The notes under the pieces were generated by a model that searched no databases, was not told the DNA's origin, and saw only the letters and a list, made by a program, of their open reading frames with translations. From Ornithodoros turicata (lineage: Eukaryota > Arthropoda > Arachnida > Ixodida > Argasidae), in NCBI RefSeq assembly GCF_037126465.1, contig NC_088209.1:5783947-5847946 (forward strand): 64,000 nucleotides of DNA, in the 5' to 3' direction. The position numbers and the translations under genes were made by a program. Positions 45,435-56,280 of the stretch are shown here, piece after piece (the first letter of the stretch is position 1; each line of letters opens with the position of its first letter).

Positions 45435-45551
45435 TCACAAAAAAGGCGTACGCCTCCCGTTTTCAACAAATCAGGGCAGATAACGATATCATTCGAGATG
45501 ATGGTTGGCTAGGAGCGCGCTATGTGGTGAAGTTCATTTCTAAGAGTGTAT
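45435..45551. repeat. Half of a GAACTTCACCGCATAGCAC foldback MITE
   Basis: Only the right arm is present, from GTCACAAAAAAGGCGTACG to GAAGTTCATTTCTAAGAGTG. Its left arm is missing at the junction with the duplicated flanking segment. Confidence 0.75.
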
Positions 45552-45935
45552 ACTTTCAATGCATCGGGATATACCTCATTATTTATGGCTTGGTAGAAAA
45601 GATAGCACAGTGGGTGAGAAAAAATGTCCGCGGTACCCTTGAGTAGAGAAATATTCATCCCGTCTACTCCTGGTGCCGTATTACACTTCGTTTCACGTAC
45701 AGTGCTGATTATTTTCTCTGCAGTAATAGGGTCAAATACGAAGCTGTTGCGCGTGCATAACCCATGCATGACCCACGAAGCATGCGTGACCCAAATAGCG
45801 TAAATAATCACTAGTAACGGTGCCAACAAAAGCTTGTGCTAGTTTATGGCCCCACGGAGACAAAATATTCATCTAAATTGTTACACAGTTCTTCGTTTGT
45901 GAGTTCTTTGCATTCCCTGCCAAAACTGTGCGGAT
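45552..45935 (-). pseudogene. LINE reverse transcriptase N-terminal fragment
   Basis: The minus strand encodes a stretch with CNTAPGVDGMNISLLK and PLCYLFYQAI. These are the first RT blocks of jockey/CR1-like LINEs (APGxDGI...LK, then PLxxLFN). The reading is cut on the 3' side by the half foldback at 45551. The 5' side continues in another frame to about 45935. It may belong to the same family as the fragment at 39640. Confidence 0.7.
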
Positions 45936-45984
45936 GAGGGTTTCCCTAATCTCTCCGTCAACTCTCTTCAACATCACCCTCATC

Positions 45985-47290
45985 CCAAGATGTGAGGCTT
46001 GCCGTTATCTTTGCGTCACCATTGACAGTGCCTTATGCTGGTTGGCTAGTGAACCTGACGGTTTGTAAAGACAATAACGCTCTTAATTTACTCCGAAGGA
46101 TCAGTGGCAAGTCATGGGGCTGCAGTTCAAGTTCGCTGCTGACGCTGCACAGAGCCCTTATTCTCTCGCGTATCCTGTAAGTGTCATCGTACGTAGATCT
46201 GGGACCTACACAATGGCAGGCTTTGAGCGACTCCGTCGGGCGGAATAAGAATGGCGCTTGAAATACCTAGCCAGCCTCACTGGAATTACCGAGACTGACC
46301 TGGAAGCCAAAAAAAAAAGCCCGTTAGTATCCATTTCGAGTTTAGGGTGCTCCGGTACTTAGACGAGCTGGCCACGTCCGGAAGCAATAAGCACTCCCTT
46401 TTCTCTGCCCTCGTAAGAAGGTCGCACATGTCCCTCGGCCGCTTTGCAGGCGTATACGCTACTAGCCCGCTGGCCCACAGTGAGAGCTCGCCTCAACATC
46501 CTGCTGGATCACCTTCGGCGCCATGGCGGGAGTTTGTACCTGCTACAACGTTTAACGTTCCAGGCATTCATAAAAAGAGGGTGTACAGCCCCCTGGTCAC
46601 TTGACTGGCGGCTGAGAGCATGATAAGCGATGTCTACCACTCACATACTCTAGTATTCATAGATGGCTCTATTGACGACCGTACCAAAAGTGCTACTTAT
46701 GCGTTGTACATCCTATACGTGAACGTGGCCTGGCAATGGAGAACATCGCGTTACCCGATATCCTCCACGACTGCTGGACTCTTGGCTCTCCTGCACGCAG
46801 CTGCTGCGGTCTAGGTGCGAGGGTTCGCCAGGGCAGTCCTACTCACAGACTCCAGAAGCGCTCTATGGGACGTGATGAACCCCACGTGTGACAACATCTT
46901 AGCGCGAAGCATCGGAAGATCGTGCGCTCAGCATAAACAAACCGGAGGAGACATCGCCTTCCAGTGGATCCCGTCCCACATGTCGGTATATATACCGACG
47001 GCAACGAAAGGGCGGAGCAGCTAGCGTCCTCGGCACACCTGAGCTTGTTTATACCCACTACTGATGACATCGACAGACAAATGGCCGTTCAGCAGCTTGC
47101 TGAACTGTGCCACTCTGGAATACGTGACATCATCGCCCCCTTCTTCCCATGAAAGCCCTTCCTCGAGGCATACATACCATGCTGCATATATGCTACGCAC
47201 TGGATCTGCGTTCACCAACTCTCAGCTCTTCAAGATCGGCTCTATAGGTTTGACTGCCTGTGACCAGCTGTGGTCACTGTCAAGAAGCTG
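45985..47290 (+). pseudogene. LINE remnant with RNase H domain
   Basis: Scattered + strand frames carry the end of an RT domain near 45990-46180 (NLLRRISGKSWGCS, with HRALILSRILY). An RNase H domain follows: VFIDGSIDD near 46650, a GLLALLHAA helix near 46780, LLTDSRSALWDV near 46837-46875 and WIPSHM near 46965. An RNase H after RT is typical of I-, R1- and Loa-type LINEs. Stops and frameshifts occur throughout. Confidence 0.75.
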
Positions 47291-48127
47291 AAACTATCGA
47301 TACTGAAACGCGAGAATGCCGAGTATACCATTCTGCGCGTGAAGCCAATGTTTGTCACTCCAGCTCTAATACGCTAGCGCGGACATTATCCCGGCTAACG
47401 TCCTGATCCTGGAAAGGAGAATAACCCCACCGCATCATCATTATTTATAGTAGTTGTTGGCTGCGTGATTTAATCCCTCCCATTATTGACGTGGATTTCT
47501 CACCGAGGTCTCCTCATCCCACATATACCTCTATTCTTCACAGAACCCGGAGCGTGAAATTGTAGCGCTCCGTTTTCCATGCGTCATAAGCTGAGGCGCT
47601 CCCTAAGTAAGAATAATGAGGATATAGAAGAGAAAACGCAGCTTCTAGAGGTGCCATATTTTAAACGCTCCCCCCACGGTAGTTTTTCTTTCTTCTACAT
47701 AATTTATATCAATTGTCGGTTTTCGGTTCACTCCAAAAGCGGAACTAATCGAAAACGGGACTCTGCAGACCGTGAAGGTGCCCAGTATATACGCGATGCT
47801 GGCACCACACTAATCTATGATGGAGCCGGTACTTCCTCTCCATATAGTTCCCATAGGCGTGCAATAGTCCTGTCGATGTGGTGGGCTGTACACAACGGAC
47901 GTGCGATGTTAGTAGGCCTTACATAACCGCGCTCGTCTCCTATAGCAAAAAGATTACATTTTCACACCAGAGAGGCGTGCGCAGTGTAAGCACTTTATTG
48001 TGGTCCGTATAACGCCGATACGAGCAAATGTGAGCAAAATGTTTCTGGGATGCTGTTGTAAAAAAGAAAAGAATTGGGATGGGAGTTACGACGAAGTTTA
48101 AATGTTTCTGGGAACTTCATACTTTGA
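47291..48127. other. No gene recognised
   Basis: Nothing supportable was seen between the LINE remnant and the snapback at 48128. Confidence 0.35.
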
Positions 48128-48545
48128 TCGAAAATGCAACAAGAGACACGGACAGGCGGGTTAAAACATATAAGACGGGGTACCTGCAGACTCGCAACTA
48201 GCAGAAGTTTAATGGGAGGAGACAAATATACACAGAACAAGGAGCAGCCAACCAATTGCAACACCGTAGAAGCTTGAAGTGAATTTGCCACAAAGTATAG
48301 TAACACGTGGATCGATAACAAAAGGCATTTGCACGTGTAATAATTTGCATTTTGTTATCGATCCATGTGTTAGTACTGTGTGGCAAATTCACTTCAAGCT
48401 TCCTACTGTGTTGCAGTTGGTTGGCTGTTCTTTGTTCTGTATATATTTGTCCCCTCCCGTTAAACTTCTGCTAGTTGCGAGTCTGCAGGTCTCCCGTCTT
48501 ATATGTTTTAACCCGCCTGTCCGCGTCTCTTGCTGCATTTTCACT
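48128..48545. mobile_element. Snapback element (about 195-bp arms)
   Basis: The arms 48128-48322 and 48350-48545 are inverted copies. Shared blocks include GACTCGCAACTAGCAGAAGT, AACTTCTGCTAGTTGCGAG and TTGTTATCGATCCA at the centre. The loop is under 30 bp, so the DNA could extrude as one long hairpin. The sequence just outside the right arm (CAACTACCCC...CGCTTGTTCT) also occurs just outside the snapback at 17710-18318. Confidence 0.75.
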
Positions 48546-48654
48546 CAAGTATGTGCTTCAACCAACTACCCCGCTTCAACCCGCTTGTTCTGGGAACTTC
48601 ACTGTGGTTGCATGTTGCACATATGGTGTTCTACGAGTAATTTTCTGCATTGGC

Positions 48655-49081
48655 CCATTTTTGTCGCGGCGGGTAGCGGCGAAACGCAAAAGGGGGTAAT
48701 TTATTGGTGGATAAGGGAGCGGAAGAGCGTCCCGTTTGCTCTTCACCACGACCAGCCGCGACAAAAATATGTAAACCGAAACCAATTAATTACTGCAACG
48801 AATGATCCGCTCCGGTGGCAGATTTTTCTCTAACTGCTGTCCACTGAATGTTCCAAAAAGGGTAGTACCCATTTTAATGCCGACAGTGCCCTGCTCTAGT
48901 AGTTACGTTTTTTTTTTCGCGAACTCGTTCGAGTTTTTATTTAAATAATGAGCGCCTCCCACTCATTGACACGGTGCGCAGCTTGTAGGTGGTATCGGAC
49001 AGATACTCGTAAGAAACGAAGTTCTTCGGCTGGTGCACCCGTTCGCGAATTATTTAGCCCGGGGATTTATGAAACACCCTG
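48655..49081. repeat. 5'-truncated copy of the 50259-50995 snapback element
   Basis: It matches the right 60% of that element, ends GAAACACCCTG and is followed by TA. The left end is lost at a junction near 48655. Confidence 0.75.
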
Positions 49082-49159
49082 TATATCAAAGTGCAACGCC
49101 GTTGCGTGAAATTCTCAGTCACGTAAAAGATCGGAAATTCGGAGTAAAAAATAAATTTA

Positions 49160-49504
49160 CCGTGTATTCACACGAGCGACATTCCCCTAGAGGCGGAAGA
49201 TGCGAAAAGCGTCACAGCTTTCTGCTGTCACGTGAGCGCGAGCGCTCAACGTCGTGTCTTCACGTACACTGCTAACCTTGGGGAATATCCTGCTACACAG
49301 CCACAAGATATTCCGTAGCAGACGACAGGAAAAGACGCCGACGGTGTCGTCTGCTAAACGCGCAGTACGCCACTCCCGATATTCCGCACCGTGTGAATGC
49401 TCAGCATAACACGGGACGGAACTTCGGCAATGTGAGCAATGTTTTCGCTTTTTCCGGCTTTCACTAGAATATTCAGTGAGGATGTCGCTCGTGTGAATAC
49501 ACGG
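49160..49504. mobile_element. MITE with CCGTGTATTCACACGAGCGA ends, TTA target (copy 1)
   Basis: The 345-bp element has inverted ends CCGTGTATTCACACGAGCGA and TCGCTCGTGTGAATACACGG. TTA occurs on both sides (49157-49159 and 49505-49507). A 3-bp TWA duplication is characteristic of PIF/Harbinger, which is the suggested superfamily. It is non-coding. Confidence 0.75.
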
Positions 49505-49793
49505 TTAGCAAAAGCGGAAGACAGCGAAGCAATGAAATAACGTCTGGCATTGCCTCCAAACTCCGTTTCATTCATGAAGTTGTTTCGCAGGAATAAACCA
49601 CGCAAAGTATTTCCATGGAATGGTGCTTTGACCCTGCCAAGAACGCCACAGACAACACCAAGAACAAGAACGAGAGCCCTATTTAAACGGATAATAAGTG
49701 GGGATTTTCATTAACAAGAGTACCGTGGAGGACCTTCCGGATCTTCTTGGCGACATAATAGGATCAATGTGACGTAGCATGTTTCACTGCTGG

Positions 49794-50235
49794 TAGGGTT
49801 CTTCGTTTTCGGGTTTTTCAAATTCGGGACGGAGAAATCGGGCGCTATTTACGCACGGTAATTCGGGGAGAAATCGGGTGCTACGATCGCTGTTTGATAT
49901 GTCATCCGGGAATTTTCGGGTGAAACGAAAGGCATATGAAACGAGCCACTGCTGTGACACTGGGACGAGAAACAAGAATCTTTATATTTCCGCTCGGAAC
50001 TGTGGCAGTGAATTACCGCGCCATTCAAACACTTGCCCGATCTCCACAAATGCTTGTCTTTGACTCCTGCAGGAGGGGATTATATAAAAGGAGCACAAAT
50101 AGCTCTCCTTTCTGATAGTATGATTCACTTCTCCGACGGTTTATCTAGAACGACAAGTTGAAGGGCCGCAAGGATTTCGGGTAGATACCGGGTTTTTCCC
50201 GAATTCTTGAAGCTTGCCGTTGTTGGGGGTGGGGT
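49794..50235. repeat. Truncated copy of the TAGGGTTCTTCG hAT-like MITE
   Basis: Starts TAGGGTTCTTCGTTTTCGGG and follows the element at 19811 in inverse orientation, including the 'GGAATTTTCGGGTGAAACGAAAGG' region. It diverges near 50235, where a G-rich run takes over. Confidence 0.7.
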
Positions 50236-50258
50236 GGGCGATATATGTTTACTGTATA

Positions 50259-50995
50259 CCAGGTGTCTCAGTTAAATCCCCGGGCTATATAATTCGCGAA
50301 CCGGTGCACCAATCGAATAACTTTCTTTATTACAAGTATTTGTCCAATACCGCCTACAAGAAGCGCACTGCGTGAATGAGCGGGAGGCGCTCATTATTTA
50401 AATAAAAATTCAAACGAGTTTCGTGAGAAAAGCTAACTTCTAAAGCAGGGCGCCGTCGGCATTAAAATGGGTATTACCCCTTTTGGGACCTTCAGTAGAT
50501 ACATTTTAGAGAAAAATCTGCAACCGAAGCGGGTCATTTGTTGCAGTAATTAATTGGTTTCGGTTTACGTATTTTTGTCGCGGCTGGTCGCGGCGAAGCG
50601 CAAACGGACGTAATTCATTGGTGGACATGGGAGTGAAAGAGCGTCCTTTTGCGCTTCACCGCGACGAGCTGCGACAAAAATATGTAAACCGAAACAAATT
50701 AATTACTGCAACAAATGACCCGCTTCGGTTGCAGATTTTTCTCTAAAAGGTATCTACTGAAGGTCCCAAAAGGGGTAGTACCCATTTTAATGCCGACGGC
50801 GCCCTGCTCTAGTAGGTACGTTTGTTTTCGCGAAACTCGTTCGAGTTTTTATTTAAATAATAAGCGCCTCCCACTCATTGACACGGTGCGCAGCTTGTAG
50901 GTGGTATCGGACAGATACTCGTAAGAAACAAAGTTATTCGATTGGGGCACCGGTTCGCGAATTATTTAGCCCGGGGATTTAACTGAGACACCCGG
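50259..50995. mobile_element. TA-flanked snapback element (737 bp)
   Basis: Almost the whole element is one palindrome. The ends are CCAGGTGTCTCAGTTAAATC and GATTTAACTGAGACACCCGG, flanked by TA (or TATA) at 50257-50258 and 50996-50997. Shared arm blocks include CCCATTTTAATGCCGACGGC and TTTTTGTCGCGGCTGGTCGCGG. The GGTGTCTCAG end resembles that of the element at 29070, so both may be moved by the same enzyme. Confidence 0.8.
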
Positions 50996-50997
50996 TA

Positions 50998-52059
50998 TAA
51001 AAAAAAAAGGAGGAGCCGTTGGGCGCGTTAAGCAGGCTCCCGAGCGCCATAACCCGGGTTTTCAGGGGAACGTACCCTTGGTGTCTCTACTTAATGGTGT
51101 TTGTGAGCCTATCCGGAAGCCGAGCGCCAGAGCCGCTGAGCGCGCGCCGCCTATCGAGCTTTCTTTTGTCGTCTGCTTTTAAGTAAACATAGCAGTAGAT
51201 CATAGCAGTCCTCTATAATCGTATAACTATTTAGCGCCGACATCCGATGATTCCGGAAACACAAAGAGCATGGGCGGTTGCAACGTGTTCCAACGGTTGC
51301 GCCATTTCGAAAGGCAGTACACCGGAACATGCGTCACGCCCCGGAACTGGCCTCGCTCTTCCCCAGCGTTCCCTGGCTCCCCAGCACGGAAGAAGGGGTG
51401 CGCAGGGTGCACCCGGGAACGTGCACCGGAAGTCACTTTGGAGGTGTTAAGTGATCCCCTGAAAGAGGGAACGTTCTCGGAGCACGAACCTAACGCGCCC
51501 GTTGTTGGCTTCGCTGCTCTGGGCATCGTCACGTACTGCAAGGAAAGAGAAGGTCGTGAGGAAGAAAATGAAAGATGAAGGTTAGTGGCCATCTTTTGAG
51601 AGGACGTAGAAGAAGAAGAAGTAGCTTCCGAGGCCTCGGAACTTTTCCGAATCAGTGCCGTCACCTCCGGATTTTGCGAGGCCGAACATTAGGGAGTTTT
51701 ACTGCCGACTCGCCGAGTTTGCCGGATGTGGGCGACGACTTCCGGCGCGGCCCCTGCGTAATTGTTTTTCTCGCTGGCGGATTTGTTCCCGCCCTGCCGT
51801 ATTTTGCTGCTCTATGGCGGATCCCTTATCGACCAGACGAAATCGCCATTAATGGTCACGGAACCCCCGCGCGAGGCGATAACGAGGGTTCCGCGTTTTC
51901 AGTTTTCACTTTTGGGCGGATTCGGCCTATGTTTTTCGATGTTTATTTATTCTCGCGAAATCGGCGTTTTTCGGTGTTTTTCCTAGCGTGTACGTGGCTT
52001 ACCCGACAGTTCTCGGTGAATAAAAATCCCGACGTAATTTTCGCGCGACGCTCATTCAA
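50998..52059. other. No gene recognised
   Basis: Long frames occur on both strands (for example 51227-51664 minus and 51575-52144 plus). They overlap each other, are serine/arginine biased and show no domain, so I do not call them. Confidence 0.4.
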
Positions 52060-52796
52060 CGTGGCGTCGTTCGCTGCGGTGGCGGCTAACAAAAAAGTAA
52101 ACGAACATTTTTCGCAACCATCGTATTTCTGTATGGTTTTCTGATATGCAGCAACAACTTGTTGGCCCTGTGCAGCAATTTATCTCTGTCATGTCCTGGA
52201 ATGTTCATCTCGTAGTAGGAAAAAGGGGAGGAAAGAAAAGGGAAAGAAAAAGAAGGGAAGAAAAGGAGAAGACAAAGAAGAAAAGAAAAGGAAAACGAAG
52301 AACACAAAACTAAAACTGAAAAGTCACACACACGGTCACACAATCACAAGGCGTTGACAAGGTTCGAAGCGTGGAGAAAGCGGAAAAAAAAAAAAAGAAC
52401 TTCACCGCATAGCACTCAACTAGCCGACCGCAATCCAGAATGACGTCGTCCTCTGCCCTGATTTGTTGAAAACGGGATGCATACGTTTCTTTGTAACACT
52501 TACAAAGTTACATTAATTGTCACAAAAGGACGCACGCCCCACGCAAATCATGAGTGATAACGGTCGGTTGTCCCTCAGCGTGCTATGTGCTGAAGATCCG
52601 TTTGCACAACACCGAATGAGCATCGCTTCTGATTTGAGGATAGAGTGGGGGCGTACGCCCCCTTTGAGGATATGAACGTATACACGCAAAATTGTCACCA
52701 ACAAAGGCGTTCGCTCCGCCAGCCGCACGCAAAACTACACAAAACTTGACGATTACGTTCGATAATAGCTCAATCGCACACCCTTGTGAAGTTCAC
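52060..52796 (-). repeat. Inverted paralogue of the MULE flanks, lacking the MULE
   Basis: Bases 52060-52385 match 45100-45434 in inverse orientation, and 52397-52796 match 40714-41133 in inverse orientation. The two parts are joined by a poly-A run (52386-52396), where the other locus holds the 3.9-kb MULE. This is the approximate empty site, although about 50 bp next to the MULE are also absent here. Confidence 0.8.
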
Positions 52797-53093
52797 TAAA
52801 GTAAAATAGATCATGCTTAGTTCGCCGTAAAACGGAACCGGACTCGAACAGGTCGTTCACTTTTCTTATATCTCAAAACCTACGGTGCTGGGCACTTTAA
52901 AAACAGGAAGTGGCGGTTGCGACGACTTCGAGACGAGAAACGGAAGTTGACAGCATAGCGGCGCTCGGAACGAACCGAGTTTTTGAAATTAAAACGGTAA
53001 GCCTTTTCATGGCAGTGTGGATATACGATAAGTCTTCGTTATAACGAAGTGCGTGGAACCGAGGGGGAAAAAATATATCGCTATTCGATAAAA

Positions 53094-53240
53094 GGTGTGG
53101 CCCCACGGAAGCTCCACGTCGAGACTGGTAGACCCGGGTTCGAATCCGAGCGCCGGCAGTGCTGCTTCGGAATAATCCTCTTCAAAATGCAGGTATTTCG
53201 TCCGGGACAGCGTGGAGTTTTAACGAAAGTATACTGTAAT
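53094..53240 (+). repeat. tRNA-derived SINE relic of another type
   Basis: A B-box-like GGGTTCGAATCCGAG (about 53128-53142) sits in a tRNA-like 3' half ending GCCGGCAGTGCTGCTTCGG. No good A box was found, and the body does not match the other SINEs. Confidence 0.45.
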
Positions 53241-53244
53241 CAGT

Positions 53245-54625
53245 AGGGCTGCAGCCTCGTCCTGTGACAGTTTTTGTCCAAATTGCGCTTATAAAATTAA
53301 AATGCGTCAAATTGCTCGTCAAGTGTATACGGCTAGAAAACTGCATTGGATGCGTATAACACTGAGTCTAAAAGCAAACAAGTCGGCTACATACGTACGT
53401 GCAGCAAGTCAGCTCTTAGGGAACATGTACATGTTTAAACATGCAGTTTTTTTACTTCGTTGTGGTGGTTGAAATGTATTCAACTAGCGTGAGTCAGAGT
53501 CGAGACGTATCAGAGTCGTATTATGTCATCTACTTTAGCGAGCTAGCGTCTATGGCGACCCACCTCTAGTGTTGAGTACTCTAATTTTAAAACGGGAGTT
53601 GCTGTCACGTGGACAACGTGATTTTCGCCCACCAGGACTCGACTCTCTCGAGTTGCTCGAGTCCAATAAACAAACGCATCAGCTTCATACAGCCGGATAC
53701 AGCTTTATTCTCCAAATCTGTCTCAGAAGGTCATTTTGCTTATAGTTCTGTAGTCGCTTCTGCGACTCGTCGTTGCAGCAGTTTGAACGCTTGGAGCTGC
53801 GACGCAGTCTTCGGCACTGCTTTACAATAGGGTCAAAATCCCGAAAACTCGCCATCGCACCACGAGAAAGACTAGCCAAATTCCCGCGTCACCAGTTCAC
53901 GTATCATGAGCTGAGCTCCTCTAAAGTAATCTGTACTAGAGCATTACTACAACGCACGACATATGCGTTGACCAATTAGTAAAGCATTCGGGCCAGCATA
54001 ACGTGTTCTCGAGGAACACGATATTTTTAGGTTAAAAAAATTGACCACTAGCTGTCGTGCGTTCCTCGAACGAAACTCGACCAGAAAAGGAAATATAACC
54101 AGTCTAGTGGTCACTGCCTGACCCAAGAGAAAGCTTCTTTTAACGATAAGTCGCGTCTTCACGTCGCGGGAGAACCAACATGGGTAATACAGCGCAGGGT
54201 CGATGGCAAATGAACTGATAGATCTCTAACGAGCGCAGAGATAACCCGGCACATAAACCGAAAACTGTCCGAAGGACGTCATATCGACTGAAAGAAGGAC
54301 GATCATTAGATGATTGAGGGGTGAACGCACTGTACGGAATTCGGCATTTGATGTGTGGCCACGATGAAAACTGTCCCGTTTTAGGTATAGACTCGATTGT
54401 AGCGCCATGCACTGCGTTGCGAAGTATACAGAAAATAGCGAAATGGGGCCACAACACTCATAAAGTGACAAATTCGGCACAAATGAGTCAAACCTGGCAA
54501 CCCTGCCTTCCAAACCATTCAAACTCCACCGAACATGTTCAGCTATACACCAGGGAAACTGTTCAGAAACGGTATACGCGCTTCATTTCCAAACCGTTCC
54601 TTCCAAAAAGTCTGCGTTGTTCTCT
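53245..54625. other. No gene recognised
   Basis: No exon, RNA or repeat boundary could be supported in this 1.4 kb. Confidence 0.35.
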
Positions 54626-54968
54626 CCGTGTATTCACACGAGCGACATGTTCGCGGAATATTCTAGTGGAAGAAAAAGCGAAAACACTGCTCACAGAACC
54701 GCAGTTCCGTCCCGTGTTATGTTCAGCATTCACACAGTGCGTAATATCGGGAGTGGCGTATACTGCGCATTTAGCAGACGACACATTCAGCGTGTTTTCC
54801 TGTCGTCTGCTACGGAATATCTTGTGTCTGTGTAGCAGGATATTCCCCACGGTTAGCAGTGTACGTGAAGACACGAAGTTGAGCGCTCGCGCTCACGTAA
54901 CAGCAGAAAGCTAGGACGCTTTTCGAATCTTCCGCCTCTGGGGGAATGTCGCTCGTGTGAATACACGG
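54626..54968. mobile_element. MITE with CCGTGTATTCACACGAGCGA ends (copy 2, inverted)
   Basis: This is a 343-bp inverse copy of 49160-49504 with the same ends. The flanking triplets (TCT and TCA) do not match, so its target duplication has mutated. Inner shared motifs include GTCGTCTGCTACGGAATATC. Confidence 0.75.
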
Positions 54969-55351
54969 TCAGTGTTCTGTTCTGTTCCGTGCTGTTGGTT
55001 ACATCGTTAGAGTAATGAAAGCATCTCGCGCAACCAGACCGGAAGTGGCTACCACACCCTTGTCGCAACCTTTTCTGGGCTTTAGGTGAGAGAGAGAGAA
55101 AAGCGTGTCGAAAGTGGCCATCGTTCCGCACTACCTGACACGAGAAAAAATGGAAGGGCGAAACTCCTGTGGAATCTGCTCCAAATTCCAGTTTATACAA
55201 ACAACTAAAAGTGACCTCTCTGGACAACTATTAAAGAACTTTCTACTCATGGAATGAAAGACGCCACCAACACGAAATAAGAAACGTCAGTCATCCTCTG
55301 CGTCATTCGTGACTGATGCCAAAATTAATTTTGCCCTATTTCTTGGATTGT

Positions 55352-55520
55352 ATCTCATTACGGCCGAAGTCTCATTACGGCCGATGTCTCAATACGGCCG
55401 AAAGTCTCAATACGGCCGATAATCCTTTAATCCCCAAGTGTCTCATTACGGCCAAAGTCTCAATACGGCCGAAGGCAGTCTCATTACGGCCGAAGATGTC
55501 TCATAACGGCCAAATGTCAA
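55352..55520. repeat. Left unit array of the foldback-like element
   Basis: Eight TCTC(A)TTACGGCC-type units with spacers of 4-8 nt, plus one 19-nt spacer. Single-base variants (TCAATACGG, TCATAACGG) recur. Confidence 0.85.
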
Positions 55521-56247
55521 AATGTGTATTGTAACCTGCATTGATATGCAATGTCGCAGCCAGGTATGGATATATATTCAGCAGGGTATAAGCCATGCAT
55601 TGTGCCCTTAGGGCCCTTATCATATTTATATACACATATTGCGAGACAAACGGTATGTTATCATACCACAGCACAATGCAACATATTGTGTAATGTGTAC
55701 TCCCACAAGGTAGTGTAGGCTGTGAAGCAGGTTACTATGTGGAGTTAGCTACTTGTAGAGAGCTAGATGAATATTGGCTTTGTTGTGGCGCTTTTGGAGC
55801 CATCCTACAGTCATTGGCCATGACAGAGCACCTATCTCAGTCGATGTCAGTTTATTTCCATTCGCCTTACAATGATACAATTCTTGCTTCTGGAATGAGT
55901 AAACCTGCAAGAAGCGATGAGCAACCATGAATAGGCTAGAATATTAAAAAAAAAACAAAAAAACAAGCATTTGTCTCTACATGGCTCGTTTTAATGTGCA
56001 CAAGCTGCACACGTGTTGATACGCGTCTGCTATTTCATACAAGGTTAACATAAATATTCATTTAGACAAAAGAATGACAAGCCTTAAAAATGTGACTTCC
56101 AGGTAAACACAGAGCATGACCATGATATGAATATAGGTTCAGTAGTTCATTCCCTTAATGGAAACATGTGAGTATCAAATAGTAATACATTACAATTCAT
56201 GAAATGATGCATGCATAACTTTCCATTTCTGGTTTCTTTTTTATAAA

Positions 56248-56280
56248 AGTAGTGCACGAATTAACATTCGTGCACTACTA
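56248..56280. repeat. Perfect 13-bp hairpin
   Basis: GTAGTGCACGAAT and its exact inverse are separated by four bases (TAAC). It lies inside the foldback-like element. Function unknown. Confidence 0.7.

Noticed and set aside
51575..52144. 189-residue + strand open frame
   Set aside because: No domain is visible, it overlaps a similarly long minus-strand frame, and its end runs into the duplicated repeat segment at 52060.
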